Positions 45,659 to 55,474 of a stretch of DNA of 64,000 nucleotides are shown in pieces. The position numbers and the translations under genes are program-made. Within the stretch, counting starts at the first letter, position 1, and each line of letters begins with the position of its first letter. The stretch comes from Fen731 sp964481885 (GTDB lineage Bacteria; Actinomycetota; Humimicrobiia; Humimicrobiales; Humimicrobiaceae): assembly GCA_964481885.1 (NCBI GenBank), contig CAYZUS010000009.1:13862-77861 (forward strand), read 5' to 3'. The notes under the pieces were generated by a model. That model ran no database searches. It saw only the letters and a list, made by a program, of their open reading frames with translations, and was not told where the DNA came from.

Positions 45659-46525
45659 TTATTTAACTGAACCAAAACCAAATGCCAAAGCATAGAATAA
45701 ATCATAACCAATATGGAATATAACCGCTCCCCAGATACTTTTGGTTTTGTAAATAATATATCCTGAAGCCATTCCCAAAGAAAAAACAACAAAAAAGAAT
45801 ATTAAAGACATTCCAATACCTGACAGATACCTGGCAAACAGATGAGGAATTGAAAATATCAGAGATGTCAGAAATATGGATAAATGGTTTCCCAGAAATT
45901 GCTCGAATTTCTTTAGAAACAATCCCCTGAACCATAGCTCTTCCATAAGACCGTTTAGTACTGAAAAAGCAAATAACCAGGGAAGTATTGATAATATCTT
46001 TTGCAGGCTGCTTTTTTGCAACGCTAACAACAGGCCGGTGACAGTAAAAAAAACAAAAGCCGATAAACCAATTATTATCCATAATTTGAACTTGCCTTTT
46101 TGAATATAGAGCGAGGACAATTTGTCGGCAAAAGCCAGGGTCAAAACCAGTATTGGAACAGCAATTGCTATAAATTGGGAAAATTTATCCAGCATCCACT
46201 GTCCCTCGATCACAGTAATACTTTCGTAGAGGAATTTTACAGGCAGGTCAGTAATAACCCAGTTTAGAAGCATTCCCAGGGATGCAATAAAGAAGGCAAA
46301 AGATACCCTCCAATAATTTCTTAATGGTTTGATAAAGTAAGCTGAGATTGTCAGTACCAAAAAAAATGCAGATATAATTATCCTGTAAAGAGTGCTGCTG
46401 TTTGTGAGGAAGGTTGAAATAAAATTAAAACCAAATAAAAATATTGAAAGACCACAAATGAAAAATAATATAAAAAGGATTAGTCTGTAAAACTTTGTAC
46501 TTTTCACAGGATGAATTTCTTCCAT
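45659..46525 (-). CDS. CPBP-family intramembrane metalloprotease
   Basis: A 288-residue membrane protein with about eight helices. Active-site motifs of the CPBP (CAAX-protease/bacteriocin-processing) family are present: EELWFR (Glu195, Glu196, Arg200), FSIPH with His228 and a third at FHIGYD. These enzymes process or protect against secreted peptides in many bacteria; substrate unknown. A weak AGGAG-like site precedes the ATG. Stands alone, though near the DUF4126 gene on the same strand. Confidence 0.9.
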   Translation of the reverse strand: MEEIHPVKSTKFYRLILFILFFICGLSIFLFGFNFISTFLTNSSTLYRIIISAFFLVLTISAYFIKPLRNYWRVSFAFFIASLGMLLNWVITDLPVKFLYESITVIEGQWMLDKFSQFIAIAVPILVLTLAFADKLSSLYIQKGKFKLWIIIGLSAFVFFTVTGLLLALQKSSLQKILSILPWLFAFSVLNGLMEELWFRGLFLKKFEQFLGNHLSIFLTSLIFSIPHLFARYLSGIGMSLIFFFVVFSLGMASGYIIYKTKSIWGAVIFHIGYDLFYALAFGFGSVK

Positions 46526-47102
46526 TTATGACTCCTCTGACTGTTTCACTGGATTATTTAAAACTATTGATATTTTAAAGGTTTAGAGCAGATGAAGCAA
46601 TATAATACATGCTGCGTTTAGAACTGTTTTGCCAAATCTTTTAGCCGGATGGGACTTTAAAAAAGTTAAATTTACTATCGATGCTATTTTACGGCCCGTG
46701 TTAAAAAACAAAGCTTACAAAAAAATAAGCTTAAGGCGGCAACAATAAAAAATGTAATAAGTATTATAAGGGATAATTTTTTAATCATATTTGCAGAATT
46801 TTTTTTATTTAAATTCCCCTGGTTATGCCAGTAAATTACCTAATGGCGCTAAAATTTAATCTATAGTCCCAATCTGCCAGTAGTTTTAATTTAACAGATT
46901 ACTTTTAATGATATGTTATGATTAATGTTGTAAATAATATTTGTAATAATATTTCAAATAATTTTAAATATTTGTAAGTATTACACACAAAACTGACGAT
47001 ATTATTATGATAATGCTTATATCGGTTTAAAAATAGTTATTGATAACTATAATTTTTGCTGAGCGCCATTTTTTAATATGTTTAAATTTAAGGGAGCAAT
47101 CG
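46526..47102. other. AT-rich intergenic region
   Basis: About 580 bases between divergent genes. A candidate 34-residue membrane peptide frame lies on the minus strand (46684-46788). A possible lipoprotein-gene promoter region near 47000 is very AT-rich. Nothing else recognised. Confidence 0.4.
46684..46788 (-). CDS. Candidate small membrane peptide (34 residues)
   Basis: From ATG 46788: MIKKL, then one hydrophobic helix (LIILITFFIVAALSLFF) and a short basic end containing two Cys. The composition of a single-span peptide is convincing, but there is no ribosome-binding site. Listed as possible only. Confidence 0.25.
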   Translation of the reverse strand: MIKKLSLIILITFFIVAALSLFFCKLCFLTRAVK

Positions 47103-48533
47103 ATGCAATCTTTATATAGTTTAGAGGCACAAACTAAAAAATTACAAAAAATAATACTGTCAGGCAAAAAGACAATGTGCAAGGCAGGTTCGGGAAATAT
47201 CGCAAAAAAAACCAGATCTATACAAAAAAACAAAATCAATTTTTTGGTTTCCCTTATCCTGGTATTTGCAATTGCAATGCCGGTATACCTGGCTGCCTGC
47301 AGCACGCCGAAGCTGAGTTTTGGAGAAATAGTGATTTCAGAGGGCGCTGAAAAAAATACCAATATGCCAGTCAACCCTAAATCTGAATTCGACATGAAGG
47401 CAAAACAGATCTTTGCCACTATCAAATACACGGGGGTGACCGGTTCCGACAACTGGAGATTCAAATGGATATATGTAAAAACGGGTGAGATTATTCTGGA
47501 TAACGGAAAAAAATATAACGAAGGGCTTCCTGAAGGATATTTCCAGGGGATAATAGCATCCAACATTTACATAACTGACGATACAAAAATAGTGCCTGCA
47601 GGAAAGTATAAAGTGGAATTTTACTATAATGGAGAATTAAAAAAAATCACGGATTTTATTGTAAAAGAACCGCAAATGCAGGTATTGGAGGCAGTAACTT
47701 CAAATGAGATTGATGAAAGAGGCACTCCGGTCAACTCCATGCTGCAGTTTAAAACTACCGATACCGTTTATGCAAGCGTCAAGACAGATTATCTGGTCGC
47801 AGGTCATAACCTCAAGGCACTGTGGAAAAAAAGTGACGCCTCTTTGATAAAAGAGGATTCCATTGATATAAAAGATAACTATTACGAGCCGTCCTATCTG
47901 GGATTTAGCCTTGAACTTTCAAAATTTGGCGAGAGTGCAAAACCTGCGACCCCCGGAAAATACAGAGTTGAGATATATCTTGATGGCGAACTTGACAAAA
48001 CACTGGATTTTGAAGTGGTAAAAGAGTCACCTGCAACTTTTGAAAAAGGCGCAACTTATTCTAATGAAGCATTCGGCTTTAAAATTGCAGTTCCTGATAA
48101 CTGGACCTATGAAGAAAAGGCTGAAGCCGAAATGGTTACGCTTACTTTAAGGCCTGCTGTGATCATAGATGCTGCGTTTGGATTTATTGCTACTACTGCA
48201 GAACAGTTAAAACCTTTTGATGCTTTTGCCAAAAAGGATGCTGAAAGTTTCGCAAAAAAAAGCAACTGGACGCTGGTTGATTCCAAATCAAGAGAGTATA
48301 AGATTAAAAACGGGGCTTCCGCAACTGAACTGACGTTCCTTTACCGGGACAGGGATGAAGCACAATATGTAATAGCGTATAGTTTTATTGAAAATAACAG
48401 CAATGCTTATATTTTGCATATCGCTTCAGATGATGCAATTTACGGGGATATGGCACTTTCAGTATATTCAGGAATTCTCGATTCGCTTGTATTTAACAAT
48501 CCTGACACTGCCAAGGAAACTACAACAGAGTAA
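47103..48533 (+). CDS. Lipoprotein-like protein with two repeated beta domains and a DcrB/PsbP-like C-terminus
   Basis: A 476-residue protein from ATG 47103 with AAGGGAG upstream. A lipobox LAAC ends a hydrophobic helix, but the Cys is residue 66, behind a long basic leader; an inner ATG at 47175 would shorten this to 42. Two homologous domains follow (about 75-195 and 195-310), each ending alike (PAGKYKVEFYYNGEL and TPGKYRVEIYLDGEL). The C-terminal 150 residues (FGFKIAVPDNWTYEEK...) resemble the DcrB/PsbP fold found in many bacterial lipoproteins. Function unknown, probably envelope. Confidence 0.8.
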   Translation: MQSLYSLEAQTKKLQKIILSGKKTMCKAGSGNIAKKTRSIQKNKINFLVSLILVFAIAMPVYLAACSTPKLSFGEIVISEGAEKNTNMPVNPKSEFDMKAKQIFATIKYTGVTGSDNWRFKWIYVKTGEIILDNGKKYNEGLPEGYFQGIIASNIYITDDTKIVPAGKYKVEFYYNGELKKITDFIVKEPQMQVLEAVTSNEIDERGTPVNSMLQFKTTDTVYASVKTDYLVAGHNLKALWKKSDASLIKEDSIDIKDNYYEPSYLGFSLELSKFGESAKPATPGKYRVEIYLDGELDKTLDFEVVKESPATFEKGATYSNEAFGFKIAVPDNWTYEEKAEAEMVTLTLRPAVIIDAAFGFIATTAEQLKPFDAFAKKDAESFAKKSNWTLVDSKSREYKIKNGASATELTFLYRDRDEAQYVIAYSFIENNSNAYILHIASDDAIYGDMALSVYSGILDSLVFNNPDTAKETTTE

Positions 48534-48973
48534 AAAACAGCTAAAAACAGTACTGTATTTTCAGCGGACTGCTGACCCGGGGCCTTAAGGGTTGCCTGTG
48601 TTTAAAACAGCAGTTCCACTCTTAAGTATTGCAATTATTGATTATTTATGTTTTTATCTCTAAGAGCATTTAAAGCTAATATATGTGCTTCTTTAATTCA
48701 CGACCTGCATGTGTATTAGCATTTTTATTGCCTAAATCTTTAAAGTTTTTTGGCTTTTACATTAATCATTAATTATTGGCATTATTACTAATTTGACATT
48801 ATTATTAATGTAACAGGTTACAGGTGAAAAGTCAGTTTTTAGGAAATTATTTGTTTAACTCAGGATTATAATTTTCTCAATTTACCCTGACTGGCTTATT
48901 ATTCACTGGAGGCCAATTAGTTTAAATACGGTTTTTATTTTAAGAGACTGCCATAAAACCGGAAGGAGGGAAC
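48534..48973. other. AT-rich intergenic region upstream of corA
   Basis: About 440 bases. I looked for a Mg2+-sensing riboswitch and saw no match. No gene, terminator or repeat identified beyond the GGAAGGAGGG ribosome-binding site at its right end. Confidence 0.4.
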
Positions 48974-49909
48974 ATGATAAAGATTTTTAAAACGAATGAG
49001 GAAAACCAGACCTTTGAAGTTGATACAATCGAGAGAGGAAGCTGGGTTCATTTATATGATCCTGATTCTGATGAGATTGAAATGGTTTCAGAAAGCACAG
49101 GACTTGCCAAGGATTATTTAAAAGCCGCACTTGATAAGGAAGAAAGTTCCCGACTTGAAATAGAAGATGAGCAGATACTTGTTATTCTTGACATACCAAT
49201 AATGGAAGTTGTGGGTACTGTTGCAAGCTATAGCACCGTGCCTTTGGGCATAGTCTTAAATGAAGAATATATTGTCACTGTTTCATTGGAGGAAAACAAC
49301 ATCATTGACGACTTTATAGAGCAGAAGATAAAGACTTTTTACACATATAAAAAATCAAGGTTTATACTCCAGATCCTCTTAAGGATTGACAAATATTATT
49401 TGAGCTTTTTAAAACAGATCGACAAGGCCAGTAAAATAATCGAACAATTGATGCACAAATCTATGAGGAACAAAGAACTTATCGATATGCTTTCCCTTGA
49501 AAAAAGCCTTGTTTTTTTCTCCACATCATTAAAATCCAACCAGGGCACGCTGGAAAAAATGATGAAGCTTAAGATGATGAAAAGATATCCTGAAGACCAG
49601 GACCTGCTTGAGGATGTTTTGATTGAAAATAACCAGGCTATTGAAATGACAAATATATACAGCAATATTCTCTCGGGAACAATGGATGCATTTGCTTCGC
49701 TGATAAATAATAATCTTAACATGGTTATGAAGATACTGACTTCGATTACAATTGTAATGTCAATACCTACGATAATAGGATCTTTCTTTGGTATGAACGT
49801 ACCTATGCCCTGGGGGGATTTCAGATGGGCCTTTGTAAGCATAATAGGGCTGGCGCTGCTGGTCTCTGGTATTGCAATGACTCTTCTTTATAAGAAAAAC
49901 CTTTTTTGA
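48974..49909 (+). CDS. corA: CorA-family magnesium/cobalt transport channel
   Basis: A 311-residue protein with the diagnostic GMN motif in the loop between two C-terminal helices (SFFGMNVPMP at about 273-282). The N-terminal cytoplasmic funnel is alpha/beta with the long helix rich in Lys and Leu. Pentameric channels of this family import Mg2+ and are gated by cytoplasmic Mg2+. Strong GGAAGGAGG precedes the ATG. Confidence 0.93.
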   Translation: MIKIFKTNEENQTFEVDTIERGSWVHLYDPDSDEIEMVSESTGLAKDYLKAALDKEESSRLEIEDEQILVILDIPIMEVVGTVASYSTVPLGIVLNEEYIVTVSLEENNIIDDFIEQKIKTFYTYKKSRFILQILLRIDKYYLSFLKQIDKASKIIEQLMHKSMRNKELIDMLSLEKSLVFFSTSLKSNQGTLEKMMKLKMMKRYPEDQDLLEDVLIENNQAIEMTNIYSNILSGTMDAFASLINNNLNMVMKILTSITIVMSIPTIIGSFFGMNVPMPWGDFRWAFVSIIGLALLVSGIAMTLLYKKNLF

Positions 49910-50371
49910 GCACTGAAGTTTATGTTGAGGTTTGCGATTTATCTTGAAGCTTGCAGTCTTTGTTGCGGTCGACTGCCTGCAGTGACCTTTTTATATTTTC
50001 CCCCTAAAACAATAACAAGTTAGTTTTCCAGCTTCTTATTTGGTTTGTAAATTGTGGTTTGGCATTCCATATTGCACTCCCAGGCAAAATTAATAAGCCA
50101 GGTTTGTGAATTATAGCTTGGCTTGCAAACCATAGCTTAAATTATAGCGTGGCTTGCAACTTATGGTTTTACATGGTATATTTCCATGCTGGAAAAGATT
50201 GATATATCAGTTTTTCGAACTGATTGGATTTGCGAATTATGGCATGGCATAATATATTTCTCTGCTTAAAAAAATTAATAAGTTAGGTTTACACCGAAAA
50301 AACTCCAAAAAAAAATAAAGCTTCGGTCTTAAAGAAATAACAAACAAAATAGAAATTAAAAAAGGATACAA
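49910..50371. repeat. Degenerate repeats upstream of the DedA gene
   Basis: About 460 bases without a gene. From about 50035 to 50310 there are several imperfect copies of a word like TTGTGAATTATAGCTTGGC (50104-50122, 50142-50157, 50228-50246), some preceded by AATTAATAAG (50089, 50274). The pattern is diffuse and may be decayed repeat DNA. No clear regulatory structure. Confidence 0.45.
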
Positions 50372-51049
50372 ATGGAAGCAATTTTACATCTTGATTTAAT
50401 GGCAATACTGACGACAATTTTTAAGGTCGCAGGAATAGGATATATTATAATATTTGCCATAATCTTTGCAGAATCAGGGCTGCTTATAGGCATTTTCTTT
50501 CCGGGTGACAGCCTGCTTTTTGCTGCAGGACTGCTTGCAAGCAGAGGGGTTTTGAATATCTGGATACTTGTTGCCATAACATTTGTCGCTGCAGTTTCAG
50601 GAGACAGCGTAGGTTATTCTTTCGGCCATAAAGTCGGACCAATGCTCTTTAAGAGGGAAAACTCCAGAATCTTTAAAAAAGAAAACCTTTTAAAGGCTGA
50701 AAGTTTCTATGAGAGACACGGCTCAAAGACGATAGTGCTTGCAAGGTTTATCCCCATAATCAGGACTTTTGCTCCTATTGTTGCAGGAGTTGGAAAGATG
50801 AAGTACAGGACTTTTATTGTTTATAACGTTGCGGGTGGCGCGTTATGGGCGCTGTCTGTTCCGCTTATCGGATATTATTTAATAAAAATCCTTCCTGAAA
50901 AATATCAGGATGGTGTGGATAAATACCTTATCCTCATAATACTTCTTATAGTCGTGGTTTCGGCTATCCCGGCATTTCTTGAGTTTATAAAAGCCAGGAA
51001 AAAAAAGGCTCATGAGAAGGAGTCTGCTGTTGAGAAAGAAGATAAATAA
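50372..51049 (+). CDS. DedA-family membrane protein
   Basis: A 225-residue SNARE-associated (VTT/DedA) protein with ESGLLIGIFFPGDSLLF near the N-terminus and the family signature FARFIPIIRTFAPIVAGVGKM. The DedA family includes UPS/PetA-type undecaprenyl-phosphate and lipid translocases. AAAGG lies ahead of the ATG. Its stop codon lies 3 bases from the convergent DUF192 gene. Confidence 0.94.
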   Translation: MEAILHLDLMAILTTIFKVAGIGYIIIFAIIFAESGLLIGIFFPGDSLLFAAGLLASRGVLNIWILVAITFVAAVSGDSVGYSFGHKVGPMLFKRENSRIFKKENLLKAESFYERHGSKTIVLARFIPIIRTFAPIVAGVGKMKYRTFIVYNVAGGALWALSVPLIGYYLIKILPEKYQDGVDKYLILIILLIVVVSAIPAFLEFIKARKKKAHEKESAVEKEDK

Positions 51050-51051
51050 TT

Positions 51052-51402
51052 TTAAACTAACTTCAGGCAGTCGCCGGTCTTTAGTGAGCAGGCTCTCACG
51101 CTACCTGATTTCAGCTCTACTGTCCTGGCTGCTCCTTTTATAAATGGTGTTACCCTGAATGGTTTTAAATTTTCAAAAAACCTTATGGCCCTGTTATCAG
51201 AATCAAGGAATAAGACATCAATAGGGTAACGCATCCAGAACGTGTGGACGCTGCTGCAGTTATCAATAAGAAGTCCCTCACCCTCTTTTAATGGAGCTGA
51301 AAACACAAGCCCGAATAACTTCCTGATAAATGAATCCGCTTCTTTTATATCACTGGAAATTAAAAAAACACTTCCTTCAGCTGTTATCCTGTATAACTTC
51401 AT
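51052..51402 (-). CDS. DUF192 protein
   Basis: A 116-residue protein with the DUF192 core: GLLIDNCSSVHTFWMRYPIDVLFLD and a C-terminal ELKSGSVRACSLKTGDCL. DUF192 proteins are small and often exported, but here there is no signal peptide. Function not known. Convergent with the DedA gene, 2 bases apart. Confidence 0.9.
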   Translation of the reverse strand: MKLYRITAEGSVFLISSDIKEADSFIRKLFGLVFSAPLKEGEGLLIDNCSSVHTFWMRYPIDVLFLDSDNRAIRFFENLKPFRVTPFIKGAARTVELKSGSVRACSLKTGDCLKLV

Positions 51403-51818
51403 AAAACTAGTTTTCCTGTTTATGTTTAATCAAAAAAACCATATCCGCTGCTGCAATCCTCTATAACTGTAAATAACTTTTTTTCATGTTTTCTTATAAA
51501 CTACGTATTTACCGGATCCTATTTTATAAGCCTGCTGATTGCCAAAACTCTGGTAAAGAGCTCTATAGACAAAGCAAGCATTCTAATTTTCGACCATAAT
51601 TATATTTCTTTTGCATAATTATGTAAATGTCCAAAAAGAATTTTTTTTTGAATATTAGTTTTCGGGAGATTTTTATAAAAGATATGATGATCCGTGCCGG
51701 ATATTCCGTGGGCAATAGCAATATTTTCAGAGATCATCAGCGATGGATTTGGTTATAAAGCAAATGACTATTACTAAGTACACTGAATCAATAAAAGATT
51801 CGCATTTGGTTTAGTGGA
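51403..51818. other. Intergenic region between DUF192 gene and tRNA-Pro
   Basis: About 415 AT-rich bases. Nothing recognised. Confidence 0.4.
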
Positions 51819-51895
51819 TGGTCGGGATGGCGGGATTTGAACCCACGACCTCAGCGTCCCGAACGCTGCGCGCTACCAAGCTACGCTACATCCCG
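51819..51895 (-). tRNA. tRNA-Pro (anticodon CGG)
   Basis: A 77-base cloverleaf: acceptor CGGGATG/CATCCCG, D-arm with AGCTTGGTAGC, anticodon stem CAGCG/CGCTG with loop TTCGGGA (anticodon CGG), T-loop GTTCAAATC, discriminator A and encoded CCA. Confidence 0.95.
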
Positions 51896-52109
51896 ACTTA
51901 ACATAGGACGTTCTAATTATATACTATTTTGTATTTTGAGTTAACAGATATTTTTATTTTGTCATTTGATAAATAAAACATATTGACTGTTTTTATTTAA
52001 AAACCAGTCCTGGAATATAACTTGTGCAGGATTATATAATGCTTTATAAAACATTATATAAAAATACCGCACAAAGACTGTTGACTGAGCACGAATGATA
52101 TCGGGCCAA

Positions 52110-53498
52110 TCAGGTGATTGCGTTTATGACTTTCAGGGTATCCTCATAAGTGCTCACTGAAAAAAAGTCATTTTTTACCCTGCTGATTTTATGGACTCCC
52201 TTAAATATCCAGGCAAGATGTTTCCTGAATTCTCTGACAGCCTTTTCTTCACCTTTAAATTCTATGAGCACCTTGATATAGAGCTTTGCAAACCTTTGTT
52301 TAAGACCGACTGAGGGTTTAAAGAATCTGTCAGCTGTAACAGTGAAGCCACTTCCGTCTTTGGGACCTTCGATCCCGAGCGCAGCCAGTATGTCAAAGAA
52401 AATCCAGTGATTTCCCTTTGCGGCCCGTCCGACCATCACGCCGTCACATCCTGTTTCTTCAAGCACCTGTTTTGCCCTTGCAGGACCGTCAATATCGCCG
52501 CTTGCAATAACCGGGATTTTCACCAGATTCTTGACCTTGCTTAAATAACTGTAATCAGCTTCACCTGAAAATCCCTGTTTAACTGTCCTTCCGTGAATTG
52601 TTATTGCGCTTGCTCCGCAGGCTTCGGCAATCTTTGCTACATTTTCAATGTTTATACTGTTTTTATCCCAGCCCAGTCTGACCTTGACCGTCAAAGGCTT
52701 TTTAATCCTGCCGGTCACTGTGGATATTATTTTGGCAATGTTTTGTTCATCAGTTAAAAGAAAACCGCCACTTTTGGCTTTTAATACCTTTGGCACCGGG
52801 CATCCCATGTTTATGTCCACAATGTCCCCATATTGCTCCACAATTTCTGCTGCTTCACAAAGAATGTCAGGGTCACACCCGAATAACTGCACTGCACATG
52901 GTCTCTCGTGTTCTGTTATTCCGGCAAGCGACAGACTTTCACTGTGTTTATAATGCAGGCCATAAGAGGAAATCATTTCGGTAAAGTTTAAAGCCGATCC
53001 GAAAGCAGTCGCAAATATCCTGTAGGCGCTATCGCTTATCCCTGCAAGCGGCGCTGAAATCACGGGGTTTTTAATTAACAGACTGCCTATTTTAAAGCAG
53101 TGGCGGGGCTGGGAGTAATTCAGCCTGCCTGTAAAATCTTTATCAGGATTAATTTCACCGGCATCCACAGCAGTTTCCCCGTCTTTACAGGCTCCGGCGG
53201 TCTTACGGGATTCACATGCTTCTTTGGTCGCACTTGCTTTGCTGGCTCCAATAGCTTCACTGGCTCCACCGGACTTATCAGCTTTAACTGCTTTGCTGAC
53301 TTCAACGCTTCCGCCGGCATCCCAAACGGCTCTGGCCGCTCCAACTGCTTCTACTGCTTCAAAATCAATGCTGCATGGATCACAATAGGGTCGGTGATAC
53401 AGAGTAAACTCTTTAATGTAGCTTAAGACAACTGATCTTAGCTCAAGCAGCAATTCCCCGGAAAGTTGCCCCTGAATGGTTCTATCTGTTTTTTTCAA
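52110..53498 (-). CDS. dusB: tRNA-dihydrouridine synthase (DusB-like) with long low-complexity N-terminus
   Basis: A 462-residue flavoprotein that reduces uridine in tRNA. The catalytic TIM barrel starts at about 135 (FKIGSLLIKNPVISAPLAGISD), with catalytic Cys233 in NMGCPVPK and IHGRTVKQGFSG. Residues 1-134 are extra: a short helix, CDPC at about 39-42, then an Ala/Lys/Gly/Glu-rich stretch of imperfect repeats (EAVGAARAV, EAIGASKAS), absent from normal DusB. It starts at TTG 53498, overlapping coaX by 17 bases. KSGGFLL replaces the usual GAGSALL after the catalytic loop. Confidence 0.88.
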   Translation of the reverse strand: MKKTDRTIQGQLSGELLLELRSVVLSYIKEFTLYHRPYCDPCSIDFEAVEAVGAARAVWDAGGSVEVSKAVKADKSGGASEAIGASKASATKEACESRKTAGACKDGETAVDAGEINPDKDFTGRLNYSQPRHCFKIGSLLIKNPVISAPLAGISDSAYRIFATAFGSALNFTEMISSYGLHYKHSESLSLAGITEHERPCAVQLFGCDPDILCEAAEIVEQYGDIVDINMGCPVPKVLKAKSGGFLLTDEQNIAKIISTVTGRIKKPLTVKVRLGWDKNSINIENVAKIAEACGASAITIHGRTVKQGFSGEADYSYLSKVKNLVKIPVIASGDIDGPARAKQVLEETGCDGVMVGRAAKGNHWIFFDILAALGIEGPKDGSGFTVTADRFFKPSVGLKQRFAKLYIKVLIEFKGEEKAVREFRKHLAWIFKGVHKISRVKNDFFSVSTYEDTLKVINAIT

Positions 53499-54264
53499 CT
53501 AATATCTTTAAACCTTTCAATGTCAGATCCGGATCATGTATTTTTATAAACCTGCTGTTCAAAACCATAAGAACCGAAAGCCCTCCTGTAGCAATTATTT
53601 TTGGCGCATAGTTTTTATCCTTTGCCTTCATTTCCTCCAATATTTTTTCTGTTATAAAATCCACCTGGCCAAGAGACCCGAACATAATTCCGGATCTTAT
53701 GCCGTCATATGAATTTTTGCCGATAACCGAGGAAGGCCAGCTCAAATCGACTTTGCTTAATTTGGCGGCGTAATTAAAGAGGGCCTCCGAAGAAATTTCA
53801 ATTCCCGGAGCTATCGCCCCGCCGAGATACTCGCCTTTGGCAGAAAGTACATCAAAAGTGGTTGCTGTGCCAAAATCAAGCACAATTGCCGGGCATCCAT
53901 AGAGTTCTTTTGCGGCAACAGCATTTACGATCCTGTCTGCCCCAATCTCCTTTGGGTAATCATATTCCGTGAACACAAGGCCTGTTTCTACGGTACTGTC
54001 AATCACAAAGGGCTTTAAGTTAAAATACTGCATGCCCATCCGGCTTATCTCAAATAATATCCTTGGCACCACGCAGGAGACGGCTATTTCTTTTACCTTT
54101 CCCGGATCGAAACCGGATATCTGCAAAAAGCTCAGTATCACTACGGCTATTTCATCTGCAGTTTCACGTCTTGGAGTAAACATCCTCCATGAACGCATCA
54201 ACGTATCATCTTTGAAAAGCCCTATTACTGTCTGCGTATTCCCTATATCAATTGCAAGAAGCAT
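53482..54264 (-). CDS. coaX: Type III pantothenate kinase
   Basis: A 260-residue ASKHA-fold kinase for the first step of CoA synthesis (pantothenate to 4'-phosphopantothenate). LLAIDIGNTQTVIGLF opens the P-loop-like motif; YPKEIGADRIVNAVAA and VLDFGTATTFDV are also intact. I start at ATG 54264, 5 bases after GGAGG; an ATG at 54288 would add eight residues with no site. coaX next to dusB is a common order in monoderm bacteria. Confidence 0.95.
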   Translation of the reverse strand: MLLAIDIGNTQTVIGLFKDDTLMRSWRMFTPRRETADEIAVVILSFLQISGFDPGKVKEIAVSCVVPRILFEISRMGMQYFNLKPFVIDSTVETGLVFTEYDYPKEIGADRIVNAVAAKELYGCPAIVLDFGTATTFDVLSAKGEYLGGAIAPGIEISSEALFNYAAKLSKVDLSWPSSVIGKNSYDGIRSGIMFGSLGQVDFITEKILEEMKAKDKNYAPKIIATGGLSVLMVLNSRFIKIHDPDLTLKGLKILVEKNR

Positions 54265-54357
54265 AATTCCTCCAGATTTTTTCATCAAAATATACTATAT
54301 ATTTAAGTTTAATTTTGCACCAAAGCGGTTCAGTGCCAAAAGAGCTTTACCTGCAAA

Positions 54358-54663
54358 TTACCAGTTTTTATCTTCAGGAAAAATATTGTTATATATCATC
54401 TTGGTTCTGGGCTCCAACAACATTGGTTGCGCATACTGGCACCATTCAGCATAATGTGCTGTTTCCTTATGTGCGGTGATTCCTTCTGCAGATTTATATA
54501 CTTCTGAAATAACAAATTTTGCAGGGTCGTCCTGCTGCTGCAACAGGTCAAACCTAATTACTCCCGGCTCTTTTATACTGTTTGAGGCATTTTTTACCGT
54601 TGCTTCCCTAAAAGCTTCAATCATTTCAGGCTTTACGGTGCAAAAAACATGTAATATCAGCAT
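54358..54663 (-). CDS. Antibiotic biosynthesis monooxygenase (ABM)-domain protein
   Basis: A 101-residue single-domain protein with the ABM/YgiN ferredoxin-like fold: EAFREATVKNASNSIKEPGVIRFDLLQQQDDPAKFVISEVYKSAEGITAHKET with the conserved E..Y and H. Strong AAAAGGAGA upstream. Members act as quinol monooxygenases, haem-degrading enzymes or of unknown role; nothing here decides among them. Divergent from rpiB. Confidence 0.9.
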   Translation of the reverse strand: MLILHVFCTVKPEMIEAFREATVKNASNSIKEPGVIRFDLLQQQDDPAKFVISEVYKSAEGITAHKETAHYAEWCQYAQPMLLEPRTKMIYNNIFPEDKNW

Positions 54664-54910
54664 TAAATATCTCCTTTTTTTTTTAAAATTGAATAATAAT
54701 TGGTGAATAATAAAAATGATTCAATCGCCTTTTACATTTTTATAAGTTCTGTTGTACAAAAAATGATAGCAGTTGTCAAATGTATTTTATACCATGAAAA
54801 AACTTACTTTAAAGATGACTTAAAACAGTTTAATAAAATGAGATATAATTATAAAATCTAATGAACAAATTCAATGATATAATTGCTGTGTTTGTATAGG
54901 AGGTATTGTA

Positions 54911-55360
54911 ATGATTGCAGTTGGCAGCGACCACGCGGCATTTGATTTAAAAGAATCAATAATAGAATATTTATTCAGTAAAGGTATAGAAACCAAAGAC
55001 TTTGGCAGTAATTTAAACGAAAAAGTCGAGTATCCTTTAATTGGGGAATCGGTTGCGAAAGCAGTGGCAAAGGGAGAATTTGAAAAAGGGTTATTGTTCT
55101 GCGGTACCGGAGTTGGCATGTCTATCTGTGCAAATAAAATAAAAGGAATAAGAGCAGTTGTGTGCAGTGAACCTTATTCTGCCAAGCTCTCCAGAATGCA
55201 TAATAATACCAACATTCTTTCTTTGGGAGCCAGAGTCGTTGGTATTGAACTGGCAAAAATGATAATCGATATCTGGCTGGAAACACCTTTCGAATATGGA
55301 AGGCATTTGGAAAGGATAAAAATGATCGAGAAACTTGAGAACACTGGGCAGATATTTTAA
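54911..55360 (+). CDS. rpiB: Ribose-5-phosphate isomerase B (RpiB/LacAB family)
   Basis: A 149-residue sugar-phosphate isomerase. IAVGSDHAAFDLKESI, the catalytic Cys region LLFCGTGVGMSICANKI and RMHNNTNILSLGARVVG match RpiB, which interconverts ribose-5-phosphate and ribulose-5-phosphate, and in some species allose-6-phosphate. Strong AGGAGG is upstream. A broken epimerase gene of the allulose/ribulose type follows, so the pair may once have been one catabolic operon. Confidence 0.94.
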   Translation: MIAVGSDHAAFDLKESIIEYLFSKGIETKDFGSNLNEKVEYPLIGESVAKAVAKGEFEKGLLFCGTGVGMSICANKIKGIRAVVCSEPYSAKLSRMHNNTNILSLGARVVGIELAKMIIDIWLETPFEYGRHLERIKMIEKLENTGQIF

Positions 55361-55474
55361 TGTTTGTTTTGTTTTTGACAGTGCTGATCTCATTGCGTTA
55401 TGTCCAGCAGAATTATGGAATTTGACTAAGGGGGAAAAGGGTATTTTACGCCTAAACCACCGTGAAAGAGAGGA

